Source of the DNA: Cohaesibacter sp.
GTDB lineage: Bacteria > Pseudomonadota > Alphaproteobacteria > Rhizobiales > Cohaesibacteraceae
Length of the DNA: 44,770 nt
Direction: 5' to 3'
Assembly (NCBI GenBank): GCA_025800145.1
Contig: JAOXSH010000103.1
Location: forward strand, 1 to 44,770
In this document: positions 33,497 through 43,264 of the stretch, one piece after another
Layout: every line of letters starts with the position of its first letter
Numbering within the stretch: position 1 is the first letter of the stretch
The notes under the pieces: generated by a model
Databases searched by the model: none
What the model saw: the letters and a program-made list of their open reading frames with translations, nothing else
Told to the model about the DNA's origin: nothing
Made by a program: the position numbers and the translations under genes

Positions 33497-35013
33497 CACA
33501 GATCACCCGCCGTCTGAAGATTATGCCAAATGGGTTTCAGGGCCCTGGTGAGCGCGGTATAGATCTCATACCGCTTGTCATAATGGCCCTTCATCTCTTT
33601 GGCTGGTTGAAATTCTTGCCGTGCCCGTGTCATCTGGCTGATCCCCTGCTCATAATCGGACACCAAACCTGTCGCGACGGCGACACCAATTGCAGCCCCC
33701 AGAGCGCCGGTCTCAGATGCTTCTGCCACCACGATAGGAACACCAAGGCAGTCGGCAAACATTTGCGGCCAATGAGGGCTGCGCGACCCACCTCCGGACA
33801 GGATGGCGCGATCAAATTGAACGCCCGCCGACCGGAGAATTTCGATATGGCGGCGATGCTCAAGCAACACGCCTTCAAACAAGGCGCGCAGCACATGGCC
33901 TTCGCCATGCCAACCCGCCAGCCCGTAAAAGCCCGCGCGAAAGTCGGCCCCTTGCCCGGATCCATATAGGAAGGGATGAAAAAATGGATCATCAGGTCGG
34001 GGCGTTACTTCGCCCACCAGTCGATTGCAGAAACCGAAAGGATCGTCGTGATGTCCACCGCGCTCGACGAACTCGCGCACATACCATTCCAGATTGGCCG
34101 CAGAAGTGGCGCTGGCTTCAATATTGACATAGTGGCCAGGGCCAAAGGCCGAGACCATGAACACGTCTTTGTTCACAACAGGTATTTGCGAGAAAACCTG
34201 ATTGATGCTCCATGTCCCGGCAATGATGGAGGCATCGCCTGGCAGACCAGCACCCGACCCGAGCGCACTGGAGACCACATCAAAATAGCCGCCAATAACT
34301 GGAGTGCCCTCAGCAAGACCGGTCGCTTTGGCGGCCTTGACCGTGACATGACCCGCAATTTCGGCAGGATCAATCAATCTTGGAAGGAGATTGCGCGCAT
34401 CTTCCAGACCATAGAGATCCAGCAAGTCATCATCATAGGCAGCATCGGGCATCCGGGCCAGGCCGCAGCCGGACATGTCGGAGATTTCGCTCACTCGCTC
34501 CCCGGTCAGGCGATTGGTGATGAAATCCTTGCACAAAAGCAATGTGCCTGCCTGAGCATAGATCTCGGGCCTGTTTTTCTTGATCCAGGCCAGAAGAACG
34601 GGGGTCTGAGATGGCCATGGTTTTTGCAAGCACAATTCATGCAAGCGATCCCCCGCCGCAGCACCCAGCTCGCCAGTCAGATCCGCCGCACGTGTATCCA
34701 GAGACTGGATTCCGACCAGGGGCTGGTCATCCTTATCCAGCAGATAGAGGCCATTGCCATGCCCAGCACAACCAACCCCGGCAATCTCGCTGGGATCGAT
34801 CCCGGCCTTTTCGATGCAGCCCGAAATCGCGACGCCAGCATTGGCCCAAAGCTCGTTCAGATCGCGTTCCACATGCCCCGGCTGAGGCGTCGATGATTGA
34901 CCATCGAGCGCATGCATGGCGATTTGTCTGCCTTCCAGGTCAAACAACACCGCCTTGATAACGGTGTTGCCTGCATCAAGACCAAGTACATATTTCTGTC
35001 TATCAGCCGTCAT
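33496..35013 (-). CDS. FGGY-family carbohydrate kinase, LyxK-like
   Basis: A 505-residue sugar kinase of the FGGY family. YVLGLDAGNTVIKAVLFDLEG opens the first actin-like domain, with IAGTWSINQVF and a C-terminal AILSGGGSRSPHW ATP motif. Internal segments such as IGGYFDVVSSALGSGAG and ATSAANLEWYVREF look more like L-xylulose kinase LyxK than like LsrK or EryA, judged by eye. It would phosphorylate the imported sugar or polyol. I start at ATG 35013, overlapping the aldolase end by 11 bases; an earlier ATG at 35049 is possible. Confidence 0.87.
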   Translation of the reverse strand: MTADRQKYVLGLDAGNTVIKAVLFDLEGRQIAMHALDGQSSTPQPGHVERDLNELWANAGVAISGCIEKAGIDPSEIAGVGCAGHGNGLYLLDKDDQPLVGIQSLDTRAADLTGELGAAAGDRLHELCLQKPWPSQTPVLLAWIKKNRPEIYAQAGTLLLCKDFITNRLTGERVSEISDMSGCGLARMPDAAYDDDLLDLYGLEDARNLLPRLIDPAEIAGHVTVKAAKATGLAEGTPVIGGYFDVVSSALGSGAGLPGDASIIAGTWSINQVFSQIPVVNKDVFMVSAFGPGHYVNIEASATSAANLEWYVREFVERGGHHDDPFGFCNRLVGEVTPRPDDPFFHPFLYGSGQGADFRAGFYGLAGWHGEGHVLRALFEGVLLEHRRHIEILRSAGVQFDRAILSGGGSRSPHWPQMFADCLGVPIVVAEASETGALGAAIGVAVATGLVSDYEQGISQMTRARQEFQPAKEMKGHYDKRYEIYTALTRALKPIWHNLQTAGDL

Positions 35014-35845
35014 TGTAGATGTCCCAAGCCTCTTCACCAGAGGCACCATTGTGGATCATGGCCATCAAAGCCGCGACCATCGCTTTTGGATTGTCATGCT
35101 GGTAGATGTTGCGGCCATAGACCATGCCCTTGGCACCTTGCGTCATCAGAGCTGCAGATTTGCTCAGCACGTCTTTCAGATCGGCTTTGCCACCACCACG
35201 TACCAGAACCGGGACGCGCGCAGCTTCAACAACGCGATGGAAGTCTTCAGCATTGTCGGTAGGGTCTGCCTTGATGATATCGGCACCCATCTCTGAGGCG
35301 AGGCGCACGAGGGTTACGATCTTGTCAGCGTCTCCGTCCACCTGATAGCCCCCGCGCACATCGTTGGGCAGCATCACAAGCGGCTCAATCATCAGCGGCA
35401 TGCCATATTTGTTGCAGGCAGCCCGAACGCGCGAGATGTTTTCAATGCATTGACGGAACAGCTCCGGCTCATCGGGAAGCATGAAGAGGTTCACAACGAC
35501 GGCCGCAGCATCCATTTCGAGCGCGCCAATGATCGGTTCATCCGCATTTTGCAGCATGGACCACATGACCCGATGGCGCTGATCATTATAGGGATTGCCC
35601 ATGTCGATCCGCATCACCAAAGCAGGCTTGTCTTTTTCAGGGCGGCTTTGCAGCAGGTCCGCCTGACCATAGGCACATTGAATGGCATCAGGACCGGCCT
35701 TGATCAGCGTATCCATCACACCGGCCATATCCTCCAGACCAACCATGAATGAAGGCTCATTACAGACGCCATGGTCAACCGCCACGTCAAGGCAGCCGCC
35801 ATTGGTGAACATCCGGTTCATGCGGGCTTTCGTGCTTATGCGCAT
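35003..35845 (-). CDS. class I aldolase, DhnA/LsrF type
   Basis: A 280-residue TIM-barrel aldolase of the DhnA/LsrF group (class I fructose-bisphosphate aldolase family). The Schiff-base lysine is Lys192 in MGADIIKADP; the phosphate-binding part VLVRGGGKADLKD and the QGAKGMVYGRNIYQHDNP segment are close to LsrF and archaeal FBA. Members cleave ketose phosphates to dihydroxyacetone phosphate, or in LsrF transfer an acetyl group from phospho-DPD to CoA. Its start at 35845 lies inside the end of the upstream gene (10-base overlap), with GGAG six bases before. Confidence 0.88.
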   Translation of the reverse strand: MRISTKARMNRMFTNGGCLDVAVDHGVCNEPSFMVGLEDMAGVMDTLIKAGPDAIQCAYGQADLLQSRPEKDKPALVMRIDMGNPYNDQRHRVMWSMLQNADEPIIGALEMDAAAVVVNLFMLPDEPELFRQCIENISRVRAACNKYGMPLMIEPLVMLPNDVRGGYQVDGDADKIVTLVRLASEMGADIIKADPTDNAEDFHRVVEAARVPVLVRGGGKADLKDVLSKSAALMTQGAKGMVYGRNIYQHDNPKAMVAALMAMIHNGASGEEAWDIYNDG

Positions 35846-37560
35846 TTTTTACTCCATAATTCTGTTCGCTCCGTCAGCATCTGGGATGTGACGCCATAAA
35901 ACTCTGTCATTTCAGCAACCAATGTTGCCTGTTGCTCATTGATGTCCTTGCTGCTCAATCCAAGTTCAGCTTTCAATATTTCTGCCAATATACCAATCAA
36001 GCCACTTGAAATCTTTCCGGTGATGGCCAGAGTCGTCCTTCGCAGCACGAGATCAGACAATGTCTCGACCTGCTCCGACCGGATCATATATTTGATTTCC
36101 GAACGGCTATAGAGCGAGCCTTCTCCCACAGAACAATCACCGGGATCATTGTTGCAGGCCTGCTGCACCCGGCCCGCCACTGAGCCGTAATGGGTTATCA
36201 GGTGGCGCGCGCGTTCAGTGTCGATGGAAAAGTCCCGTTCCAGTTGCCGCGCAAGCGAGGTGGTATCCTCAGGGAACTCCTTGCCACCACCAATGGCCAG
36301 ATCAAGGGTATCGCATTGACGTTCACGGCCCAGAGCCTCCAAGACCTGATCTGTTGTCTGTTCCGCAAAGGCCCGGAATGTGGTCCATTTACCCCCAACC
36401 ATACAGAATTGCAGTTTGTCACCAGGCAGTTGCCGCACATCATGGCCACGGGAGATGCGTCCGGTAAATTCATGCTTGCTTTGAGGCAGAGGGCGGATGC
36501 CCGCATAGCTGAACACCACTTCATCCTGTCTGATATCGATGGCCGGGAAAACCAGTTTGAGCGAATCCAGAATATAGACCAGCTCTTCCTCCTCACAGCG
36601 CACCCGTCTGGCGTGATCCACACGGATGTCAGTTGATCCTGCCAGCACTTTCCCAAGATAAGGAAACACGATGCAAACCCTGCCGTCGGAATTCTCGAAA
36701 TAGACCATATGGCCGTTCAGCGCCTTCTCAAGCGCCGGATTGTCAATGATAAGATGCGATCCCTTGGTGCCGGAAACCATCTTCTCAGCAGGGGCCGAGC
36801 CCAGGCTCTTGACTGAGCTATCCAGCCAGGCTCCGGTTGCATGGACGACGGCGCGCGCATTCACATGGAGCTTCTGCCCGGTAATCCGGCAAGTAAGCTG
36901 ATATTCCTCCTTTTCCAAGCCAAGCTCGGCATAATTCATTGCGATGCTATGCGGCGAGGTTTCTGCGACATCGGAGATCATCTCGATGCATAATCTCTCC
37001 GGATGGGAGATCCATGCATCATAGTAAACCGCCGAAAAGATCGCTTGCTCTGTGAGTTCTGGCCACTCATCCCGAGTGGTCTGGCCGCTGTTGAAATGGT
37101 GATTGGGAAGGATCTGGTTCTTGCGGGTAACCCAGTCATACAGGGACAAGCCCATCTTGATCGGCAGGGCTCCGCGGCTCGACGGTTTGCCTTCCCAACC
37201 AAAGAAACTGGCAGCGGAATTCAGGATGCCTGAGAAAATGGAAGTAACAGGAATGACGGTCGGCAAAGGTGCCACCAAATGGGGTGCATTGCGCAACAGC
37301 GCGTCTCTTTCCTGAAGGGACTCCCGAACCAGATCAAACTCACCATTTTCAAGATATCGCAGTCCGCCATGGATCATTCGAGACGGCGCAGCAGAGCAGC
37401 CGGACGCATAATCATTCCGCTCGACCAGAAGGACGCGCAATCCCTGAAGTGAGAGCTCGCGATAAACCCCGATTCCGTTCACACCTCCCCCAACGACAAT
37501 CACATCGAATTGGTTATCGTGCTGGATCCCGGTCAGTCTATTCTGGCGTTCTACGGACAT
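35836..37560 (-). CDS. GlpD/EryB-like FAD-dependent polyol-phosphate dehydrogenase
   Basis: A 574-residue member of the glycerol-3-phosphate dehydrogenase family. The FAD motif VVGGGVNGIGVYRELSLQG is at residues ~21-39, then SRMIHGGLRYLENGEFDLVRE, as in GlpD and in erythritol-4-phosphate dehydrogenase EryB. The C-terminal domain contains TTLAITGKISS. It should oxidise a polyol phosphate to a ketose phosphate and pass electrons to the quinone pool at the inner membrane. Between an FGGY kinase and an aldolase it probably supplies the aldolase substrate (inference). It is separated from the aldo/keto reductase gene by 60 bases. Confidence 0.88.
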   Translation of the reverse strand: MSVERQNRLTGIQHDNQFDVIVVGGGVNGIGVYRELSLQGLRVLLVERNDYASGCSAAPSRMIHGGLRYLENGEFDLVRESLQERDALLRNAPHLVAPLPTVIPVTSIFSGILNSAASFFGWEGKPSSRGALPIKMGLSLYDWVTRKNQILPNHHFNSGQTTRDEWPELTEQAIFSAVYYDAWISHPERLCIEMISDVAETSPHSIAMNYAELGLEKEEYQLTCRITGQKLHVNARAVVHATGAWLDSSVKSLGSAPAEKMVSGTKGSHLIIDNPALEKALNGHMVYFENSDGRVCIVFPYLGKVLAGSTDIRVDHARRVRCEEEELVYILDSLKLVFPAIDIRQDEVVFSYAGIRPLPQSKHEFTGRISRGHDVRQLPGDKLQFCMVGGKWTTFRAFAEQTTDQVLEALGRERQCDTLDLAIGGGKEFPEDTTSLARQLERDFSIDTERARHLITHYGSVAGRVQQACNNDPGDCSVGEGSLYSRSEIKYMIRSEQVETLSDLVLRRTTLAITGKISSGLIGILAEILKAELGLSSKDINEQQATLVAEMTEFYGVTSQMLTERTELWSKKCA

Positions 37561-37620
37561 AGCTTCCCCGTTCGCCGCAGTTGAGCTGCGTCGTCCTTCT
37601 GTTTTTTGTTGTGACGAGAA

Positions 37621-38628
37621 CTAACCGTCCAGGTCGATTAAGTTCGATGTTGCAGCCTGACTGATTGCATCAATATCTGATGCAGTCAAACTTAGCTGTC
37701 CTGCTTTGGCATTCTCTATCGCCTGGCGTTCATCCCGCGCTCCGCAAAGCGAGAATGTGATGCCAGGCTGTTGCAATGTCCAAGCGATGACGGTTTGCGC
37801 CAGCGTTGCGTCATGCTGATCAGCAATCGGCTTGATCACTTCCATAAGTCGCGCAACCTTCTCGCGATTGGCCATTGAAAAGCGAGGATTGTCCTTGCGC
37901 TGATCGTCGCCTTCAAAAACCCGATCCGGTCCGATCTTGCCACTGAGCAACCCCAGCGCCAGAGATGAATAGCTAAGAATGGAGACGCTATTTTCCACGC
38001 AGAGAGGAACATGGCTGCCTTCAATCACACGCTTCACCATTGAATATTCTTCCTGAACCGCATCGAGCTGGCCAGCGGCGAGATATTGCCGAACATCCTG
38101 GGCGTTGGTGTTGCTGGCACCGACAGAGCGGATTTTGCCTTGCTCTTTCAGCTGTTCCAGCGCTTCCATCGTCTCGTCAATCGGTGTGGTTGGATCTTGC
38201 CAATGGGTAATATAATGATCGATCACATCTGTTCCGAGACGCTTCAGGCTCTGCTCGACCTCGTAAATGATCGCATCCTTGCCCAGATAGCGATGCACTG
38301 GCTTGCCATCATAATCGAAGAAATGGTTGCCTTTCTGGGTGTGCCAGACCAGACCACATTTGGTCGCCAGAACCACCTTATCGCGTCGGCCCTTAATGGC
38401 CTTGCCGACAATCTCCTCTGCCAGACCTTGCCCGTAGGCAGGAGCGGTATCGACCAATGAGACGCCTTCATCAATGGAGGCCTGAATGGCCCGGATTGAG
38501 ACAGCTTCATCGGTGCCGCCCCACATCCAGCCGCCAATGGCCCAGGTCCCCAGACCAATAGCCGAAGCCTTGATGCCGGATTGCCCAATTTCGCGCGTTA
38601 GCATCGTGTTGTTAACAACATCAAGCAT
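37621..38628 (-). CDS. aldo/keto reductase
   Basis: A 335-residue NADPH-dependent aldo/keto reductase. The catalytic tetrad is visible as Asp60, Tyr65, Lys90 and His142 in VDTAPAYG, LATKCGL and DHYITHW. The barrel is complete (GLGTWAIGGWMWGG to ENAKAGQLSLTASDID). It would interconvert a sugar or aldehyde and the matching alcohol. ATG 38628 overlaps the regulator gene by eight bases and has AGGAG seven bases upstream; an ATG at 38604 (MLTREIG) is a less supported alternative. Confidence 0.88.
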   Translation of the reverse strand: MLDVVNNTMLTREIGQSGIKASAIGLGTWAIGGWMWGGTDEAVSIRAIQASIDEGVSLVDTAPAYGQGLAEEIVGKAIKGRRDKVVLATKCGLVWHTQKGNHFFDYDGKPVHRYLGKDAIIYEVEQSLKRLGTDVIDHYITHWQDPTTPIDETMEALEQLKEQGKIRSVGASNTNAQDVRQYLAAGQLDAVQEEYSMVKRVIEGSHVPLCVENSVSILSYSSLALGLLSGKIGPDRVFEGDDQRKDNPRFSMANREKVARLMEVIKPIADQHDATLAQTVIAWTLQQPGITFSLCGARDERQAIENAKAGQLSLTASDIDAISQAATSNLIDLDG

Positions 38629-39592
38629 CCTGAAGCTCCTGTTCCAATAGGGTTGTTGCGGTATCTTCGTCAGTGACAAGCGAGTTGAAATATTTCCCGT
38701 TTAAGGCCGCAGCTATGGGTTCGACCTTTTCAGGTCCAGACGCAATAGCGATGGTGATCGGGATAGCTGCCAGCTCCTTGGGTAGCAATGCAACAAGCCG
38801 GGAATTGTAACTAATGCCGGAGGAGGAACCGTCTTGCTCAATCAGATGACCAAGAAATTCGCTACGCACTCCGCTTTGATACAGTCTTTGGCGTTCGGCT
38901 TCTGAAACCGGATGCGCCATGTAGTAAGTTGAACTTGCTCCAGCGACGGCCCCAATACCGACAACTGCAACGGTTGCTTTACGGGCCTCGTCCATCACCT
39001 CGCGCACTGACTTCAAAGACAAGACCAAATCACGTTCTTCCTCAGACGCTGCATGCAAGGGGGCGTGGATCAAGGTCGCATGACCCGAGAGTTTTTGGGC
39101 CAATTCGGTCGCGATATGATTGACATCCGTATAATGGTGTCCCTGAACACCACCGGTCATGGGCACAACGGAGATGTCATATTCACTGGTGACCGTCATA
39201 TTCTCAATCATCACGCTGAGGCTTCGCCCACCCGAAATAGCAATGGTATCGCCGTCCCGGATTGTGTCCTTGAGTAGGGAAGCCGCACCTTTGCCAACTT
39301 CGTTCAAGGTTGCTGGTTCGCTTCCCGAAACGGAGGGAACAACAAGGCATTTCTTGAGGTTCCAGCGTTTGGCGATCTTGCGTTCGAGATCGAAATACCG
39401 AACCAGCGGGCTCTTGATGGTGATCTGCACCATGCCGAGCTCGCGCCCCTGCTTGATCAATCGGTTGACCTTGGCGGTGGACAGCCCCAATTCCTTGGCA
39501 ACATCGGATTGCAGTCGCTCTTCTTCATAATGCAGCGACAAAACCCGAGCGATCAGATGCATCTGTTCCGGACTTGGAGGCACAGTGCTCAT
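38621..39592 (-). CDS. SorC/DeoR-type sugar-binding transcriptional regulator
   Basis: A 323-residue regulator of the SorC family, to which LsrR and EryD belong. An N-terminal helix-turn-helix (DVAKELGLSTAKVNRLIKQG, residues ~30-49) is followed by the large sugar-phosphate-binding domain (ISGGRSLSVMIENM; PIAAALNGKYFNSLVTDEDT at the end). It is probably a repressor released by a phosphorylated intermediate made by the kinase. It is embedded in the middle of its operon: its ATG overlaps the permease stop in an ATGA, so its level is tied to operon expression. Confidence 0.9.
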   Translation of the reverse strand: MSTVPPSPEQMHLIARVLSLHYEEERLQSDVAKELGLSTAKVNRLIKQGRELGMVQITIKSPLVRYFDLERKIAKRWNLKKCLVVPSVSGSEPATLNEVGKGAASLLKDTIRDGDTIAISGGRSLSVMIENMTVTSEYDISVVPMTGGVQGHHYTDVNHIATELAQKLSGHATLIHAPLHAASEEERDLVLSLKSVREVMDEARKATVAVVGIGAVAGASSTYYMAHPVSEAERQRLYQSGVRSEFLGHLIEQDGSSSGISYNSRLVALLPKELAAIPITIAIASGPEKVEPIAAALNGKYFNSLVTDEDTATTLLEQELQDA

Positions 39593-40626
39593 GATGCTTT
39601 CCCTTTCTGACTGATAAAGTGATTAGAGGCGGCGGCCAGGAGCAATGCAGAACCGATGACAAACGCCTGGTAATAGGCAGGAACAATGGTCAGCATACCC
39701 ACAGTCAACGCCATAATAATAAGTGCACCGACAAAGGATCTGAGAACTTTTCCTTCGCCCCCGCTGAAAGCAGTGCCGCCAAGCAACACGACCAGAATTG
39801 CGGTCAGTTCCATGCCATCCCCCGATAGAGGGTCGCCAAGGGACATGAAGCTGGAGCGCGCGATCCCTGCCAGAGCAGCGCTGACACCCACAATCACATA
39901 GAGCGTGAAGACCGTGCGGCCGGTATTGATGCCAGACAGTTTCGCCGCGGTTGGATTGCCACCTGTCGCAGCAGCATATTTGCCTAGGGTTCCGCGATTC
40001 TGGATGATGATCAACAGGATTGTCACGGCAGCGGCAACCCAGAATGATGCGGGCAGATTCAATAAGACACCTTCACGACCATAGGAATTAAACCAGCTTG
40101 GCATTTTCAGTCCATTGCCTGATTTGATAGCGGAAACCCCATCCTGCACCAGCAGCAAAGCTGCACCCTTGAACAAGCTCAATGTAATCAGGGTAGCAAT
40201 GACGGGTGTAATATTGAGCCGGACCACCAGTAAACCATTGATTGCCCCCAGACCAGCACCAATGATCATCGTCAGCACAAAAGCTGGCAGAAATGGCACG
40301 CCATTGATGGCAAGCAGTGCATAAACCACTGCGCTCAATCCCATCACGCTGCCAACCGACAGGTCGATATATCCTGAGACCATCAGCAGGGTGAAGGTGC
40401 CGGCCAGCACGAGCAATGGTGCTGAAATCCGCAATATGTTGATAATATTGCGCTTGTTCAGGAAGTTTCCGCGCTCGAACAGGTCAAACTGATCCAGATT
40501 GGCACTGGCGAGGATCGCCACCACGGCAACAAGCACGAAATAGATATAGTAATTCTGAAAGAACCCGGAGACCTTGGCTCCAAAAGTCAGCTCAGATGCG
40601 TTTGTTTGTTGAGTGATAGACATCAT
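39589..40626 (-). CDS. sugar ABC transporter permease (RbsC-like), second
   Basis: A 345-residue inner-membrane permease of the ribose/xylose ABC type with about eight to ten helices. ISAPLLVLAGTFTLLMVSGY followed by IDLSVGSVMGLSAVV is the family signature of the substrate pathway, and GGTAFSGGEGKVLRSFVGAL is the ATPase-contact loop. It pairs with the permease encoded two bases upstream to form the membrane channel. Its stop overlaps the regulator start (ATGA). Confidence 0.93.
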   Translation of the reverse strand: MMSITQQTNASELTFGAKVSGFFQNYYIYFVLVAVVAILASANLDQFDLFERGNFLNKRNIINILRISAPLLVLAGTFTLLMVSGYIDLSVGSVMGLSAVVYALLAINGVPFLPAFVLTMIIGAGLGAINGLLVVRLNITPVIATLITLSLFKGAALLLVQDGVSAIKSGNGLKMPSWFNSYGREGVLLNLPASFWVAAAVTILLIIIQNRGTLGKYAAATGGNPTAAKLSGINTGRTVFTLYVIVGVSAALAGIARSSFMSLGDPLSGDGMELTAILVVLLGGTAFSGGEGKVLRSFVGALIIMALTVGMLTIVPAYYQAFVIGSALLLAAASNHFISQKGKAS

Positions 40627-40628
40627 GC

Positions 40629-41654
40629 TTACCTATTGCGACGGGCCAGAGCCCAGGTCTGAGTTACAATAGCCAGGAACACCGCCACAGCCTTGAGGAT
40701 GAATTGCCAATCAGGGGAAAGCACCAGACCGGTCGCAGCTGACGTGACAACCGCCAGGATGATCGCCCCGAAGAACATGCCAATCACTGATCCGAAACCG
40801 CCCGTAATTGCCACGCCACCCAGAAGCGCGATGACCAGCGCGTCGAACTCCATCAGGAGACCTCGGTTGGAGAAACCGGACTGATATTCGGAGGCAAGCA
40901 GGATCCCCACGACACCGGCAATCGCCGCGCTGAACAGATAGAGCTTGGTGATGTGCCAGGCACGGTCAATTCCGGACAGATCCGCAGCTTCGGGATTGGC
41001 TCCGATCCAGTAAGTGATCCGTCCGAACACCATCTTGCGCTCAACAAAAACCGCAATCAGCAGCAAGACGATCATCAGAACCACGGGCAGTTTGATCGAG
41101 GTGCCAAACATGGTCAGATTGCCAAGAAAACCGAATTCGCTGGGCAGATTGGTGTTGCGCTGCGAGCCATGTGTGATGATCTGCGCAATGCCGCGTGCCA
41201 CCATCATTGTACCCAATGTGACAATAATGGATGGGATTTTAAAACGCACAACAAAGAGTGCATTCATCGCCCCGATGGCCAAAGCCCCACCTAGCGCGCA
41301 TATAGTCGCCAGAGGATAGGGAAAGCCCAACCCGGTCGAGAGTGGGTTGGTCCCGCCGGTGCTTTGTGCAAACCAGACCGACAAGACCCCTGACAGGGCA
41401 ACGATGCCACCGACCGACAGGTCGAAATTGCCGGATACCAGAAGGAAGGACACACCGATCCCCAGTGAGATCACGGCCCAGTTGTTGGTCACCAGATTGA
41501 CCACATTCTGCCATTGGAAGAAATTTGGCACCAGAAAGGACGCCGTCAGAAACAGGCCAATCGCTACCATGGTGACCAGCATAGTAATAAAAGCCTCATC
41601 ACTCATTTTTCGGTGCAGTTTCAAGATCTGGAAAGGCTCCGTTACGATGCTCAT
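40629..41654 (-). CDS. sugar ABC transporter permease (RbsC-like), first
   Basis: A 341-residue permease of the same family. SLGIGVSFLLVSGNFDLSVG and GGVAITGGFGSVIGMFFGAI are the two hallmark stretches. Its ATG 41654 overlaps the stop of the ATPase gene in an ATGA, so expression is coupled. With its neighbour it forms a heterodimer, like LsrC/LsrD. Confidence 0.93.
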   Translation of the reverse strand: MSIVTEPFQILKLHRKMSDEAFITMLVTMVAIGLFLTASFLVPNFFQWQNVVNLVTNNWAVISLGIGVSFLLVSGNFDLSVGGIVALSGVLSVWFAQSTGGTNPLSTGLGFPYPLATICALGGALAIGAMNALFVVRFKIPSIIVTLGTMMVARGIAQIITHGSQRNTNLPSEFGFLGNLTMFGTSIKLPVVLMIVLLLIAVFVERKMVFGRITYWIGANPEAADLSGIDRAWHITKLYLFSAAIAGVVGILLASEYQSGFSNRGLLMEFDALVIALLGGVAITGGFGSVIGMFFGAIILAVVTSAATGLVLSPDWQFILKAVAVFLAIVTQTWALARRNR

Positions 41655-43162
41655 ATCACATCCCCTTCATGGCCACCGGTCACTACATTGAGAATGTGAG
41701 CAATATCTACATCCGGTCCGTTTGTAATTTCTTCTTGCAGATGTCCATCAAACATCAGGAAAACGCGATCACAGATGCCCAGAACTTCTTCCAGCTCCGA
41801 GGAAAAGACGGCAATAGCGTCCCCTTCATCTGCCAGCTCCTTGATGATGTCATAAATTTCGGTCTTCGCACCGACATCAACTCCACGGGTTGGTTCGTCT
41901 AGCAACAGAAGGTCCGCCTTGGAGAACAGGCATTTGGCAAAGACGACTTTTTGCTGGTTTCCACCAGACAGCTTCTCGGCATGCTTTTCAATTGAGCTGG
42001 TTGCGATGCCCAGTTGATCGACATAGCGTAAAGACGCATCACGCACGTCTCTGGCCTTGAAGATTCCGCTTTTAGAGACACGTGGCAGGTTCATAACCGG
42101 GACATTTTCCCGAATGGTCAGCTCGGTGAAGAGACCCTGCGTCCGGCGCTCTTCGGGCACCAACGCAATCCCTGAAGCAATCGCTTCCTTCGGGGTCGTG
42201 CCAACGGGCTTGCCTTTATAAGTGACGGAACCCTCAAAAGGATCCGCTCCGAAAAGCGCTCGTGCGATCTCGGTCTTACCGGCTCCGACCAGACCATAGA
42301 AACCGACAATTTCGCCTTCCTTGATATCAAAAGACACGTTTTTCAGCAGCTTGTTCGTCACGCCCTGGGCTTGAAGCACGACTTTGTCGCCAATCCCTGC
42401 GCGTGGTGTGTAGTTCTGGAAGACGGTGCGGCCGATCATCATTTCGATCAGCTCGGCACGACCATTAACTTCACTCAAAGGCTTGGTAGCGATATGCTTG
42501 CCATCTCGCAGGACGGTTACATTGTCGCCAAGCTCAAAAATTTCGTCGAGTTTGTGTGAGATATAGATGACCGTCACATTGCTCTCGCGCAAGCGCCGGA
42601 TCACGCCAAACAAGCGCTCGACCTCTCGTTCGGACAAAGCCGCTGTTGGTTCATCCATGATGATGATATTGGCCCCGGATGAAGCGGCGCGAGCGATCTC
42701 GATGATCTGCTTCTGCGCAACGCTCAGGGATGAAACTCGCGCGGTCGGATCGATGGATGGTTCGATGGCAGCCAATGTCTTAATCATACGATCTTCAAGA
42801 TCCGACTTGATCAGAAACCCAAAGCGGCTTTTCTCCATGCCAAGGGTCAGATTTTCGAGCACCGTCAGCTCATCCACCACATGCAATTCCTGGAACAGTG
42901 TCGCAAGGCCGCCTTCGCGGGCTTCTTGCGGGCTTGTTGGTGCATAGGCTTTTCCGTTCACCGACATGGAACCGCTCGTGGGTTCCAGGGCACCGGTCAG
43001 CATCTTTACAAGTGTCGATTTCCCAGCACCATTCTCGCCGACGAGGCAGTGGATCGTGCTGTTTTCTATAACAAAGCTCACCTGATCAACGGCTCTGACA
43101 CCGGGATAATCCTTGGTAAGCTCTTCGACGGAAAGCACGGTAAAGGTCTGTTGGCCGGTCAT
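41651..43162 (-). CDS. sugar ABC transporter ATPase (RbsA-like), two domains
   Basis: A 503-residue tandem ATPase. Domain one has Walker A GENGAGKST, a diverged signature LSVAQKQ and Walker B IIIMDEPT; domain two has a diverged Walker A GLVGAGKTE, signature LSGGNQQ and Walker B LLLLDEPT. This is the standard arrangement of RbsA, XylG and LsrA importers. AGAGGAGA precedes ATG 43162. The binding-protein gene lies upstream, separated by a hairpin. Confidence 0.94.
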   Translation of the reverse strand: MTGQQTFTVLSVEELTKDYPGVRAVDQVSFVIENSTIHCLVGENGAGKSTLVKMLTGALEPTSGSMSVNGKAYAPTSPQEAREGGLATLFQELHVVDELTVLENLTLGMEKSRFGFLIKSDLEDRMIKTLAAIEPSIDPTARVSSLSVAQKQIIEIARAASSGANIIIMDEPTAALSEREVERLFGVIRRLRESNVTVIYISHKLDEIFELGDNVTVLRDGKHIATKPLSEVNGRAELIEMMIGRTVFQNYTPRAGIGDKVVLQAQGVTNKLLKNVSFDIKEGEIVGFYGLVGAGKTEIARALFGADPFEGSVTYKGKPVGTTPKEAIASGIALVPEERRTQGLFTELTIRENVPVMNLPRVSKSGIFKARDVRDASLRYVDQLGIATSSIEKHAEKLSGGNQQKVVFAKCLFSKADLLLLDEPTRGVDVGAKTEIYDIIKELADEGDAIAVFSSELEEVLGICDRVFLMFDGHLQEEITNGPDVDIAHILNVVTGGHEGDVI

Positions 43163-43264
43163 TCCAATCTCCTCTGGATTGGAGCAAGTTCCTTCAGTTC
43201 GGATTAAGACCGTCTGGAGTGTCGTTGCTGGTTATTCACAGATGTTTTTTATAAGACAGAAATT

